This document shows positions 36,201 through 47,366 of a DNA stretch of 64,000 nucleotides, piece after piece. Source of the DNA: Triticum aestivum (Eukaryota; Streptophyta; Magnoliopsida; Poales; Poaceae); NCBI RefSeq assembly GCF_018294505.1, contig NC_057812.1, positions 65,081,454 through 65,145,453 on the forward strand. The letters run 5' to 3'. The translations under genes and the position numbers were made by a program. The notes under the pieces are model-generated. The model was not told where the DNA came from, made no database searches, and saw nothing but the letters and a program-made list of their open reading frames with translations. The stretch's first letter is position 1, and every line of letters begins with the position of its first letter.

Positions 36201-37621
36201 ATTCGCCAAGCCCAGCTTCTTGATGCTATGGTGAAAAAGGTGAAGATTGGGATTGCCAAGAGTCAACCCAAGTACAAGTGCTACCGCCTTGATGACAAGG
36301 ATACTCTCTTCTTCTAGGATTGTATTGTTGTACCCAAAGGTGACCTCCGTAAAGTGATCTTGAACGAGGTTCACAATTCTCTCCTCTCCATCCACCCAGG
36401 GAGTACGAAGATGTATCAGGACCTCAAGCAGGCTTATTGGTGGACTCGAATGAAGCGCGAGATTGCTCAATTTGTGAATGAATGTGATGTCTGCAGAAGA
36501 GTGAAGGCAGAACAGCAAAGGCCAGCTGGTCTCCTCCAACCTCTTGCCATTCCAGAATGGAAGTTTGATCACATTGAAATGGACTTCGTGACTGGGTTTC
36601 CAAAGTCCAAGTGTGGCAATGATGCTATATTCGTTGTCATCGACAAACTCACCAAAGTGGATCACTTTCTGCCTATCAAAGAGTCGATCACTATAGCTCA
36701 ATTGTCGGAACTCTATACCTCTCGAATTGTCTCCCTGCACGGTATTCCACAAGTGATCTCTTCAGACCGTGGCAGCATCTTTACCTCAATGTTTTGGGAT
36801 TCTTTTCAGAAGGCCATGGGCACCAACATCCGTTTCAGCACAACTTTCCATCCTCAAACTAGCGGTCAAGTCGAGCAAGTCAACAGATTCTTGAAGATAT
36901 GCTCAGGGCTTGTGTGATCTCCTTCAGCATGAAGTGGGAGGATTGTCTTCCTTATGCTGAATTCTCCTACAACAACATATTTCAAGCAAGTTCGGGCAAG
37001 GCCCCATTTGAAATTTTGTATGGCTGGAAGTGCCGTACCCCTCTCAACTGGTCTGAAACCGGTGAATGTCAGCTTTTGGGTAATGACTTAATAACAAAGG
37101 CAGAGGAAATGTGCAAAGTCATTCGAGATAACCTCAAAGCAGCTCAATCCCGCCAGAAGAGCTACTATGATAACAAGCACCGTGATTTGGCTTTCGAGAT
37201 CGGAGATCATATTTACCTCCGCGTCTCTCCTATGAAAGATACTCTTCGCTTCGGTATCAAAGGGAAGCTTGCCCCCAGATACGTGGGACCTTTCAAGATT
37301 GTCAGCAAGAGAGGCGATCTCGCCTATCAACTCGAGCTTCCTTCAAACTTTGCAAATGTTCATGACGTCTTCCATGTCTCTCAGCTTTGAAAGTGCTTCA
37401 AGACTCCTGACCGCACCGCCAACTTTGAGGACATTGAGCTCCAAGAAGATTTCTCTTATCGTGAGCACCCAGTTGCTATTCTTGAAGAGATTGAACGCAA
37501 GACTCGCAATAAGTCAATCAAATTTCTCAAAGTCAAGTGGTCACACCATTCCGACCGTGAAGCTACCTGGGAACGCGAGGATCACCTCCATTCTGAGTAC
37601 CCGGCATTCTTTCAGTCGTAG
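33215..37621 (+). pseudogene. Gypsy gag-pol copy 2, disrupted
   Basis: Domain order is the same as in copy 1, with gag ATG at 33215 and terminal stop at 37619-37621. Stops at 33317 (TAG), 35125 (TAG), 36315 (TAG) and 37388 (TGA). Frameshifts at about 34655-34660 (shared with copy 1), 35731 and 36884. The gag zinc knuckle is damaged (ANKY in place of ANKC), while the protease DTGA and RT YLDD (about 35290-35301) are intact, the reverse of copy 1. Integrase and chromodomain blocks are recognisable throughout. Neither copy can make a full polyprotein. Confidence 0.93.
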
Positions 37622-37642
37622 ATCTCGGGACGAGATCCTTTC

Positions 37643-37657
37643 GTAGTGGTGGAGTGT
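37643..37657 (+). other. Polypurine tract, gypsy copy 2
   Basis: gtagtggtggagtgt directly before LTR 3, identical to the tract before LTR 2. Confidence 0.7.
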
Positions 37658-38189
37658 TGTAACACCCCGGATGTAACTTTCCCAATTTGTACTCCAACTC
37701 TTGCCGTTTCTGGCTTTAAGTTAATTTATTTTCTCTGGTTCGGGTTTTTGTCTCCCTGTGTTGTTGTCATTGTCATGCATCTCATATCATGTCATCATGT
37801 GCATTGCATTTGCATACATGTTCATCTCATGCATTCGAGCATTTTCCCCGTTATCCGTTTTGCATTCCGGCGCTTCGTTCTCCTCCGGTGGCCATTTCTA
37901 GCTTTCTTTCGTGTGTGGGGATTAAACATTTCTGGATTGGACCGAGACTTGCCAAGCGGCCTTGGTTTACTACCGGTAGGCCGCCTGTCAAGTTTCGTAC
38001 CATTTGGACTTCATTTGATACTCCAACGGTTAACCGAGGGACCGAGAAGGCCTCGTGTGTGTTGCAGCCCAACACCTCTCCAATTTGGCCCAAAACCCAC
38101 CTAAGCCTTCTCCATCTTCTAGATCGTTCGATCACGATCGCGTGGTCGAAAACTGCACCTCATTTGGACTCTCCTAGCTCCCTCTATGC

Positions 38190-38197
38190 CTATTTAA
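38190..38197 (+). promoter_or_regulatory. TATA-like element of gypsy LTR 3
   Basis: ctatttaa at the position equivalent to LTRs 1 and 2. Transcription from here would run into the copia fragment in antisense to its genes. Confidence 0.5.
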
Positions 38198-38417
38198 GGA
38201 CACCCCCGAATTTCTCCTTCCCCTTCCTCCCGAAAACCTAGATACAAATCATCATCGTCGCCCGCCGGACAAACTCCCCCCGTCGACGGACACGTCCGAA
38301 TCTCCACCCCGCCGCCACGTGTCACCATGCCGTTGGTCCGCGCCCCGCACCCACATCGCCTCTGTCCGCCTCCCGCCGCGGCCCGGGAGCCCGGAGCCGG
38401 CCCCCGCGGCCCGCTCC

Positions 38418-38914
38418 NNNNNNNNNNNNNNNNNNNNNNNNNNNNNNNNNNNNNNNNNNNNNNNNNNNNNNNNNNNNNNNNNNNNNNNNNNNNNNNNNNN
38501 NNNNNNNNNNNNNNNNNNNNNNNNNNNNNNNNNNNNNNNNNNNNNNNNNNNNNNNNNNNNNNNNNNNNNNNNNNNNNNNNNNNNNNNNNNNNNNNNNNNN
38601 NNNNNNNNNNNNNNNNNNNNNNNNNNNNNNNNNNNNNNNNNNNNNNNNNNNNNNNNNNNNNNNNNNNNNNNNNNNNNNNNNNNNNNNNNNNNNNNNNNNN
38701 NNNNNNNNNNNNNNNNNNNNNNNNNNNNNNNNNNNNNNNNNNNNNNNNNNNNNNNNNNNNNNNNNNNNNNNNNNNNNNNNNNNNNNNNNNNNNNNNNNNN
38801 NNNNNNNNNNNNNNNNNNNNNNNNNNNNNNNNNNNNNNNNNNNNNNNNNNNNNNNNNNNNNNNNNNNNNNNNNNNNNNNNNNNNNNNNNNNNNNNNNNNN
38901 NNNNNNNNNNNNNN
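38418..38914. other. Assembly gap (497 N) in LTR 3
   Basis: An N run in the same GC-rich leader as in LTRs 1 and 2. Confidence 0.99.
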
Positions 38915-41900
38915 CCGCCTCGCCTCCTCGCGCCGGCAAGCTCCTCAACTCCGGCGGCCACCCCCCATTTGCAGCGAACCTCGGGGCACGTGCAAACCCT
39001 AGATCTGGGAGGTGTTTTTTCTTCTAAGTCCTAAAAATCCCAGATCCATATGCTCCTGTTCATCGTGTCGTATCTCCGCATCCGTAGCTCCGTTTTTGGC
39101 ATATAGCATATCAAAATGTTCATCTCAGAGAGTACATTATTTAATTCCATTGCATCATTTTCATTTGAGTTCATCTTGATGCCCGAAATGCTGTTAGAAG
39201 AGTGCTACTTGAGATAATTGTCAGGTCTGCTGCTCCATTTAGAGATTTGTCATTTTTTCCATGATTATTCTGTGCATGATATGCCCATGAGTTCTACATA
39301 TGTTTTGTTAAGGGTTTTGCCATCTTTCCAGAGGTGCAACCCATGTATTTTTGTGGTGTGTGTGGTGACTAGTACAAGCTTGCAAAGTGGTGCACTTGGT
39401 AATTCTGATTTCAGGGACTTAGCATTTCCACTAAGTCCTTGATCTGTTTATCTCATATGGCCATATGTTCATGTTATTTCCTAGCGATCCGTGCCTCTTT
39501 TGAGGATGATCAGTAAGGATGTTTTATTAATATTGTAGTGCTCTATCCATCCATGCCTTTGTTTGCAATTATGGAGCACCCTAGCTTAAGTTAATCGAGC
39601 TCTACTTTTGCTACTTTGTGAATCTGGGCAGATTGTCTACTAGTTAGCGATGTTACCGATGATGTTGTAGTTGATCCGTGCGTGCTATGTTATTGTTCTT
39701 GCCATGTATAGCTTGTATTTTGTGTATTCTTGATGGGTGTATGCTTAGCTTATCATGACTTGCTCTGTAGTGAGTGCATCGAGCTCGTAAACATGCCTAC
39801 TTGATATCTGTTTCAGCATGCTCCAGTTTTCACAAAGTCTGTGATCTGCTTATGTTTTTGCCATGTTCACATGCTTGCAATTGTATTTTCTGATCCCTTT
39901 CATTAAGGGACTTTTGTTAAGCTCTTTGAGTAGCTTCATTCCATGCTTTACTTTGCCATGTTCAGGTCCTGTAGCATGTAGTTTTGTTGCTCCGAAGAGT
40001 GCTACCTGATCTGAAATTCCAGACAAGTGTTGATTTCACTAAGTCTGAAATCTGTTTGTCATATGCATTTTTGTCATGCTTGTTTGAACCTGTTAATTAA
40101 TGAATTGGCCGTAGCTCAGTGCTAGACTTTTGTTAAGCATCATGAATGCATCCCTTCCATGTATTTTTATGCCATGTTTGGATGCTGTAGCATGTTCATC
40201 TCATTGCTTTTAGATGGCTACTTGCTGTAAATCGCAGACCGGTGTCATATTTGAATTGCTTGCCATTTCCAAACCGTAACTCCGATTCCGGTGTTCTTTA
40301 TATCGTTTTCAAGCGATTTCATCTCATCTTTCCAGTGGAACACTTGGATTCCCAAGTTGAGCCCAGGTTCATGCATTCCTTGTCACATCTTGCATATGCA
40401 TCCCGCATCGCATCCCGCATAGCATATCATCTTTGCATCATTTTGTTCGAGCTTGCACGTGGTTGATTGTGTCCTTGTTGCTTGTTTGTCTTGTTTGGGT
40501 AGAGCCGGGAGACGAGTTCGCTAACGAGGAGCCCGTTGAGTTTGCTTTCGAGGATCCAGTCAACTCTGACAACTTTGCAGGCAAGATGATCATACCCTCG
40601 AAATCACTACTATCTTTGCTTTGCTAGATGCTCGCTCTTTTGCTACGATAATGCTACAATGCCTACCACTTGCTTTCAAGCCTCCCAAATTTCCATGTCC
40701 TAGCAAACCGTTGATTGGCTATGTTACCGCTTTGCTCAGCCCCTCTTATAGCGTTGCTAGTTGCAGGTGAAGATGGAAGGCCGTTCCTTGTTGGAACAAT
40801 ATTTACTTGTTGGGATATCATTATATTATCTTGTTATCTCAATGCATCTATATACTGGGTAAAGGGTGGAAGGCTCGGCCTCTCGCCTAGTGTTTTATTC
40901 CACTCTTGCCGCCCTAGTTTTCCGTCATATCGGTGTTATGTTCCCGGATTTTGCGTTCCTTACGCGGTTGGGTTATAATGGGAACCCCTTGATAGTTCGC
41001 CTTGATTAAAGCTTTTCCAGCAATGCCCAACCTTGGTTTTACCATTTGCCACCTAGCCTCTTTTTCCCTTGGGTTTCCGGAGCCCGAGGGTCATCTTATT
41101 TTAAACCCCCCCGGGCCAGTGCTCCTATGAGTGTTGGTCCAACTCGTCAGCCGCCGGTGGCTACCAGGGGCAACTCTGGGCTGGCCTACCGGAAGTTTAG
41201 ACAATATGAGTGTGCCCTGAGAAAGAGATATGTGCAGCTCCTCTCGGGATTTGTCGGCACGTTCGGGCGGTGTTGCTGGTCTTGTTTTACCCTGTCGAAG
41301 TGTCTTGAAGAACCGAGATACCGAGTCTGACCGGAACGTCTCGGGAGGAGGTCTATTCCTTCGTTGACCGTGAGAGCTTGTCATGGGCTAAGTTGGGACT
41401 CCCCTGTAGGGATTTCAACTTTCGAAAGACGTGCCCGCGGTTATGGGCAGATGGGAATTTGTTAATGTCCGGTTGTAGATAACTTGGACCTTAACTTAAT
41501 TAAAATGAATCAACTGAGTGTGTTACCGTGATGGCCTCTTCTCGGCGGAGCCCGGGAAGTGGACACGGTGTTGGAGTAATGTTTGCGCAGGTTGCTCTCT
41601 AGTTTCGCGCTCGCGCTTTGCCTCCTCTTCTCGCTCTCTTTTGCGAACAGGATAGTCACCATATTTGCTAGTCGCTTGTTGCAGCTCCATATATTTGTAC
41701 CTTTCCTTACCTATAAGCTTAAATAGTCTTGATCGCGAGGGTGCGAGATTGCTGAGTCCCTGTGGCTCACAGATTACTATTACACCAGATGCAGAGCCTG
41801 ATGATTCTGCTCCAGGTGACGCGCTCGAGCTCAAGTGGGAGTTCGACGAGGACTCTCAACGATACTATGTTTCCTTTCATGATGATCAGTAGTGGTGCCC

Positions 41901-42170
41901 AGTTGGGGTTTATCGGGACCGTGTCGCATGTTGGGTTCTCTTTTATTTTGGCGCCGTAGTCGGGCCATGAGTGTTTGGATGATGTATTGTTATTTATGTA
42001 CTTGATTGACGTGGCGAGTGTATGCCAACTATGTTATCTCCCCTTTTATCATCTATATTACATGGGATGTTGTGAAGATTACCTAACTTGCGACATATGC
42101 CTTCAATGCGATTATGCCTCTAAGTCGTGCCTCGACACGTGGGAGATATAGTCGCATCGAGGGTGTTACA

Positions 42171-44065
42171 CCCGAAGTGTCTAACATGGTGTTAACCATA
42201 TCAGTTAGAGTTCGGTTCTTTCTTTCGGCTACCCCATTTGACTGGGGTGAGTAGGGAGGCGTCCTCTCATGGATTATACCATGTTCCGCACAAAACAGAT
42301 CAAATTCATTGGAAAAATACTCTCTACCATGATCGGACCTAAGCCGTTTAATTTTTCGATCAAGTTGGTTCTCTGCCTCAACTTTATAGTTTTTAAAGAA
42401 AGTCAAAGCCTCATCTTTTGATTTCAGAAGATACACATAACAATATCTAGTGGAGTCATCAATCAACGTCATGAAGTATATCTTTCCACCTTTTGTCAAC
42501 ACGCCATTCATCTCACAAAGATCAGAATGTATAAGCTCTAGTGGCGCCAAGTCTCTTGCCTCTGCAGTCTTATGGGACTTGCGAGGTTGCTTAGCTTGCA
42601 CACATACTTGGCACTTGGAGCCTTTGACAGTAGAGATTTTCGGAATTAAATTCATATTGTCTAACCGCGTCATGCAACCAAAGTTAATATGACAGAGTCG
42701 TGAATGCCAAATATCAGACTCATTATTATGGCAAATATTATTAATAACTTTAGTGCAAATATCTGACAAAGATAGGCGGAACAAGCCTCCGCACTCATAG
42801 CCTTTTCCAACAAACTGTCCACACTTAGAAATTACAACTTTATTGGATTCAAAAACCAACTTAAAACCATCTCGACATAAACGGGAACCGCTAACGAGAT
42901 TTTTATTGATGGACGGCACATGATGAACGTTCTTCAGACGCACAGTCTTCCCCGAAGTAAACTTCAGATCGACCATACCAACACTTCGAATGATGGCATG
43001 TGACCCGTTCCCCATCAGCACGGGTGAAGTCCCCGTTGCCTGGTAAGAAGAAAACATGGAGGCGTCAGCACAAACATGTAAATTGGCACTGGTGTCAATT
43101 AACCAATCAGGGGATTGAAATACTGAAAGGATGGTAGGAAAAATACCGTACCCTGATTCCTTCATATCAGTATCACCGATGACAACATTAGCGGACTTGC
43201 CGCTCTTCTCATGTTCACGCTCCTCAAAGTGGTTAGGACACTTCGGAGCCCAGTGATTAGGATCACCGCAGACATGGCAAAGTCCCTTCCCCTTCTTATG
43301 AGAATTCTTCTTGAAGTTGGTATAATGTGATGGCTTGTTCTTCGTATCAAACTTGCCTTTGCCCTGAGTTTTGTTCTTATTGTTTTTGAACTTGTTGGGC
43401 TGGGAGTTCTTCTTCTGTACCATGTGGGCACTAGAACCTCCCTCAGCAACTCGAGCACGTGTGTCCTTTGCTCTCGCCTTCTCTTCAACATCAAGAATAC
43501 CAATGAGATCCGCAACGGAAAACTCCTGTCTCTTGTGTTTCAGGGAAGTAGCAAAATTGTTCCACGAAGGTGGAAGCTTGGCAATGATGCCTCCGGCAAC
43601 AAATTTGTCCGGCAACACACACTTGAAGTACTCAAGTTCTTTTGCGAGTGACTGTATCTCATGAGCCTGCTGTACAACATGGCGCTCATCAGTCATTTTG
43701 TAGTCATAAAATTGCTGCATGACGTACAACTCGCTGCCGACGTCCGAGGCACCAAACTTGGCCTCGAGCGCAGCCCACATTTCCTTGCCGTTGTCAAACG
43801 ACATATACGAATCCACAATGGAGTCATCAAGAACACTCAGAAGAGCGCCTTTAAAGAGGGTATCGATCTTCTCAAAAGCTTCCAGCCGTGCTGGATTAAG
43901 ATCGCCCTCAGGCTTGCCCTTGGTGGCATCATAGCAGCCCATGGTCTGAAACCAGTAGACTGCTCTCGTGCGCCAACTCTTATATTGCGCCCCCTTAAAG
44001 GCAGGCGGCTTCAGATGCGCAGCAAAACCACTCGGAGTAAATTGCCTATAATCAGGTTTTTGGAT
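42171..44065 (-). pseudogene. Copia gag, protease and integrase N-terminal half
   Basis: Open on the minus strand from the LTR edge (44065) to the gypsy junction (42171). In order: gag (FKGAQYKSWRTRAVYWFQTM; DLIGILDVEEKARAKD), zinc knuckle CHVCGDPNHWAPKC (intact), and a protease site reading DTSA instead of DTGA. The integrase HHCC module follows (WHSRLCHINF ... CQVCVQAK), then HSDLCEMNG, SDHGREY (usual form SDRGGEY) and GVAERKNRT. The reading ends at MLDTSG, where the gypsy array begins. Removing the array and one TSD copy restores the same frame at 18671. The missing Gly in the protease suggests the copy was already compromised. Confidence 0.93.
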
Positions 44066-44572
44066 TGTTGGAAATATGAGCAAATTACTACGAGATTTAA
44101 TCCGAATAAACAGAAGATAAATCATGACCACAGCAGCAGAGATTAAACTAATCATGCGAACTAGCATAGCAGATGAACATATCACATCTAGGGCACATAC
44201 TAGAAGCATGAATTCTACCACGATCTCAAATAGGAAGGATAGAATCACATACGGTGAACGGTGGTGAGAAACCATACAGCAAAAGTATAGACAACGTGCA
44301 TAGCTCTGTCCTTGGCTCGGCTCAATCCCGCAACCCGTGGCGCGGCGCGGCGAGCGAGGAGGAGGAGCGCGCGTGTAGGTCTTCTCTTCTCATGCTCATA
44401 CAAGTGGTAGAAGAGCTCACCTTATAAAGAGGTGCAACTCTCTCTCAACTTTCGGGGTGGGACTAAACTTTAGCCTCACTCACTCCACTCACATGTGTGC
44501 ATGAATGGGCCAAGAGAATTTCAGAATTTTAGTTGGGCTTTGGGCCAAAGACCTACTAGCAAAATTCCAACA
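44066..44572 (-). repeat. 5' LTR of the split copia element (short form)
   Basis: The LTR is 507 bp and is flanked on the right by the TSD gaacg (44573-44577). It lacks the two blocks seen in the 944-bp partner. The junction cacatacggtg-aacggtggtgag suggests deletion between short matching sequences. On the minus strand gag codons start immediately after its end, without a visible primer binding site. Confidence 0.88.
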
Positions 44573-44923
44573 GAACGTGTAGTCATCCAGGACATTGTCT
44601 ACCAGCAGCGAGCTACAACTGTGTGTGTGCAATAATCCAAATTTGCTTTTGTGGACAATGCGTTGATTGTTGAGGCCTTTGGTTCCCAGTTGAATTGTGG
44701 ACAATTTCTGCTTCCTCCATGCGGATGGCACCCGCGGCTAGCTTGTACACCTGCCGCATTTTTTTCCTCAAAAAAATGTTCTAAAACCTGCCTGATGTAT
44801 TGCTTGATGAAATGCCTGATTGTGTACTCTGTTGATTATTTGCCTAACTGTTTTATCTAGTTGTTTTCATCTACTGCTGCTGTTTGTTTGAATGCTCCTT
44901 TGATGCTATATGCCAGAGAGAAG

Positions 44924-46894
44924 ATGATGGGCGCAGCGAGGAAGATGGCGACGGTGGTGGTCTTTGGCCTGCTTATCACCACTGTCTCTGCAGGAAGAGT
45001 GAGTATGCTCTCCTCTCCAACTTCCGCTGAGCATCTGGGACGCTCCTCACTTGCCAAGGTCACCACTTCCTCAAGCAGACCAACAGAATCTACAGTTCGT
45101 ATTGGTACGTTTTTCGTTTCCACCAACCTTTCTGCATATGCTTAAGACATTCCATACTTTTGTACAAGCTAGGAGATTATCACAGGAGTGTCATCTCGCT
45201 GTGACCAACGAGTGCCCTGCACACCCACTGACACCCAGTATAAGCTCACTTCTCCTAACTAAACTACAGGCCCCAACTACGGCTAATTTTCATTGCGCCT
45301 AGTCAGTTATGATCTTAGTAATCCGCCAGCGCTCTCGGGCTTCTGAAAGTTTTAATTGAGTTGGAATAGAACGTGCACACATGTATACACTTGGCAGGAT
45401 AACATGTACTCCCTTCATCCCAAAATAAGTGTCTCAACTTAACTTTATACTAACTTTAGTATAAAGTTGTACTAAGTTTGAGACACTTATTTTGGGACGG
45501 AGGGAGTATAATAGTTGCACTAAACTCTATGCATATCTAACTTCAAAACAATTGTAATGAAGACTGCACACAACTGAGGTGGGATCCTACATTGGTGCAT
45601 CACAGATTATCTTTCCTCCTGTTTGATATTTACAGCTGCCTGTGGATGGAAATTTCTGAAGTGTTGTGAACTTGTGATATTTGGGAACTCCACTAGGACC
45701 TCAGTTTCTCATGTTAGTTTGCATTGCAGCAAGTGTGGGAACGTTAGTTGTACATTCCTGGCAATGGTTGTGATGTGTGTTTAAGATTAGATTGATTTTC
45801 TCAAGATTTTTTTTGTTACATGCCATTCTATTTGTACAGCATTGGTCTAGTTCATACGGTGGCCATATCGCACATGGATGCATGTGTTTGTCACCTTGCG
45901 TGTCTTCTGAAATCAGTTGTAATTCATTGCTGAGTAGATTCTTCTTCACCATACTGAATTACTAACTCTGTCAAGTTATAGGCTGTGTTGGTTCCTCAAC
46001 AGATTCCTCTCGTATTTCATCTACTAGTTTTATTTTCCTAACAACATCGAACGCCTGAACTGCTTTATCTCCACAATCAACTACTAGTTTTTTTTTATAT
46101 ATATTCAGTTGCTTCAAGAAGTCTGTTCAGACTCTTAGCTAGACCTGCCAACATTAATTCTCGTCCCTTTGATGCTATTTACAAGTGTGGATGCAAATCT
46201 TGTCACTGATTGAAATTTGCTTGCAGATTCTGTGATTGGCTGCACTCCAAAGGAAGTGGCAAGAGAACTGGTAATCAATTGCCGCGAGCCTGTCAACGCT
46301 CCAATGCCAATTGAGGCTTGCTGCGCGGTCGCTGTCGGCACTGTTGGAAGGCCCTCCTGCTACTGCTTGGTCAAGGAGGAGGCTGCCTTTGGGATGTCGC
46401 CGCTTTTCAACATCAGCAACATGGCGCAGCTGCTGGCCAGATGTGGCGCGTCAATCTACTTAAACAAGGCTCTCGACAACCCATGCGATCGGTCATACGA
46501 TGAGAAGGAAACAGCTGAGTGCACATCGCCTCAGATGACACCGAAGACAGACGGTTGCAAGACCGCCAAGGTGTCAGGTTATGTTGCCTGGATACTGGCT
46601 GCTGTGTTCGGTGGGTTCTTGGCTTGGATGGTATGTTGCCAACCAGCACCGGCAGCACAAGTTGTGTACATGCCAGAGATTCAGTTGGTGAGGCCTAGAG
46701 GAAACCAAGATGAAGACCAGGGACCGAGAGGATCTGATGCAGGGGCTGGAACCAGTGGCAGTGATTCATCTAATGCAGACTCTGAAGATGGGGAAGATGC
46801 TGTTTCGCATACAAGTCAAGACCTCATCCTGGAAGGGAAGAGGAACCGCAACGCGAACCCGAGGTTCGTTGGAGGTCCGTGGGTTAAGAAGTGA
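44924..46894 (+). CDS. Membrane-anchored lipid-transfer-protein-like (eight-cysteine motif) protein
   Basis: Two coding exons, 44924-45104 and 46227-46894, join in phase (donor g|gtacgt, acceptor ttgcag|att) to give 282 residues. I chose the ATG at 44924 because it follows a likely acceptor (44916) and opens a signal peptide (about 1-23, hydrophobic VVVFGLLITTVSA). A short Ser/Thr-rich linker precedes cysteines at 66, 79, 92-93, 105, 107, 133 and 147, i.e. C-x12-C-x12-CC-x11-CxC-x25-C-x13-C, the pattern of the lipid-transfer/seed-storage/amylase-inhibitor fold. A hydrophobic helix follows at about 176-198 (ending WMVCC), then an acidic, Gly/Ser-rich tail of about 84 residues. Likely role: extracellular lipid or wax binding at the plasma membrane, by family analogy. 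The tail after the helix is unlike GPI-anchored relatives. A 1.1-kb intron separates the exons. Confidence 0.8.
45407..45508. mobile_element. Stowaway MITE in the gene's second intron
   Basis: A 98-bp inverted repeat flanked by TA at 45407-45408 and 45507-45508, right end tttgggacggagggag. The arms pair ctcccttcatcccaaaataa with its complement, with two mismatches. It lies within the 45105-46226 intron, so it would be spliced out. It looks like the Athos/Thalos group from memory. Confidence 0.9.
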
Positions 46895-47357
46895 ATGATG
46901 AAGGCGAAGTATGCTACTTGAAATATGCTGTTGAGGGAGAAAATCTTGTCTTGGTACTGATTGTATGATCGATTTTGGAGCAACTATGACACAACCGCAC
47001 TAGCTGTGGTTCTAGGAATACCAGCGATACCATTTTGCTATAGCGTAAGATTCCTCCCTTGTTGAGATAACACAGCGCTTATGCGTCATACTGTATTGCA
47101 TTCAGGTGGGGCTTTTGTGATTCTCAGTGGCTCACGCGCTGGATGAGCTGGGATTTACTATTTTTTCCTTTTTAAGAACAGGGTTGATGTGAGACATGAA
47201 CAGGCAAGAGCTGTAACATTGATAGTACACGTAAAATCAACTCGATCCATATTGAAATGTCCTTGCTATTCGCAACTCTTATCGTCTTTCCTATTCGCCA
47301 GGCTGATCAAAATGTCAATCCTTTTTGCTGCCATCAGAATCTGCAAGAAACGTAGTA
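46895..47357 (+). other. 3' UTR and downstream flank of the lipid-transfer-like gene
   Basis: Sequence after the TGA at 46892-46894 has T-rich stretches typical of plant 3' ends. The MULE insertion begins about 470 bp after the stop, so it may lie in or just past the polyadenylation region. No other gene is seen. Confidence 0.5.
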
Positions 47358-47366
47358 CAGTGCATC

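Larger units (their letters stand above)
18677..42170 (+). mobile_element. Tandem Ty3-gypsy (chromovirus, Tekay/Del-like) array: LTR-INT-LTR-INT-LTR
   Basis: Three about 4.5-kb LTRs (tgtaacaccccgg ... gagggtgttaca) alternate with two internal domains, all on the plus strand. The outer ends are flanked by tccga (18672-18676) and cccga (42171-42175), a 5-bp duplication with one substitution, so the whole array occupies a single insertion site inside the copia integrase gene. Each internal domain has its own Met-tRNA primer binding site, gag-pol and polypurine tract. The integrase carries a C-terminal chromodomain (EATWEREDHL), which places it among chromoviruses. Clade and family names are from memory. 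Confidence 0.9.
37658..42170 (+). repeat. Gypsy LTR 3 (right)
   Basis: The LTR is 4513 bp including a 497-base gap. It is the most divergent of the three in the central part (for example many substitutions and a short deletion at 39480-40200) but resembles LTR 2 near both ends. It ends gagggtgttaca, followed by the TSD cccga. Confidence 0.92.
15086..44572 (-). mobile_element. Ty1-copia retrotransposon split by a nested gypsy array
   Basis: The LTRs start tgttggaaa and end ttccaaca, and are flanked by the 5-bp duplication gaacg (15081-15085 and 44573-44577). The element lies on the minus strand: 5' LTR at 44066-44572, gag to mid-integrase at 44065-42171, rest of integrase through RNase H at 18671-16586, 3' LTR at 15086-16029. 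Removing the gypsy insertion leaves about 6 kb. The family is not Angela-like and I do not name it. Polyprotein stops and active-site changes make it defective even without the insertion. Confidence 0.92.
14611..44916 (+). other. Putative 30-kb first intron loaded with nested retrotransposons
   Basis: Donor gtaagc is at 14611 and acceptor atatgccag ends at 44916. Removing the copia insertion (15086-44572) and one TSD copy leaves an intron of about 0.8 kb, a normal size. Both residual parts (14611-15080 and 44578-44916) have the T-rich, non-repetitive look of plant introns. The splice assignment itself is inferred from the sequence only. Confidence 0.45.

Noticed and set aside
44861..44923. 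N-terminal extension of the lipid-transfer-like protein from 44861
   Set aside because: It begins with TTG and runs through a T-rich intron end. The acceptor at 44916 and the ATG at 44924 explain the exon better.
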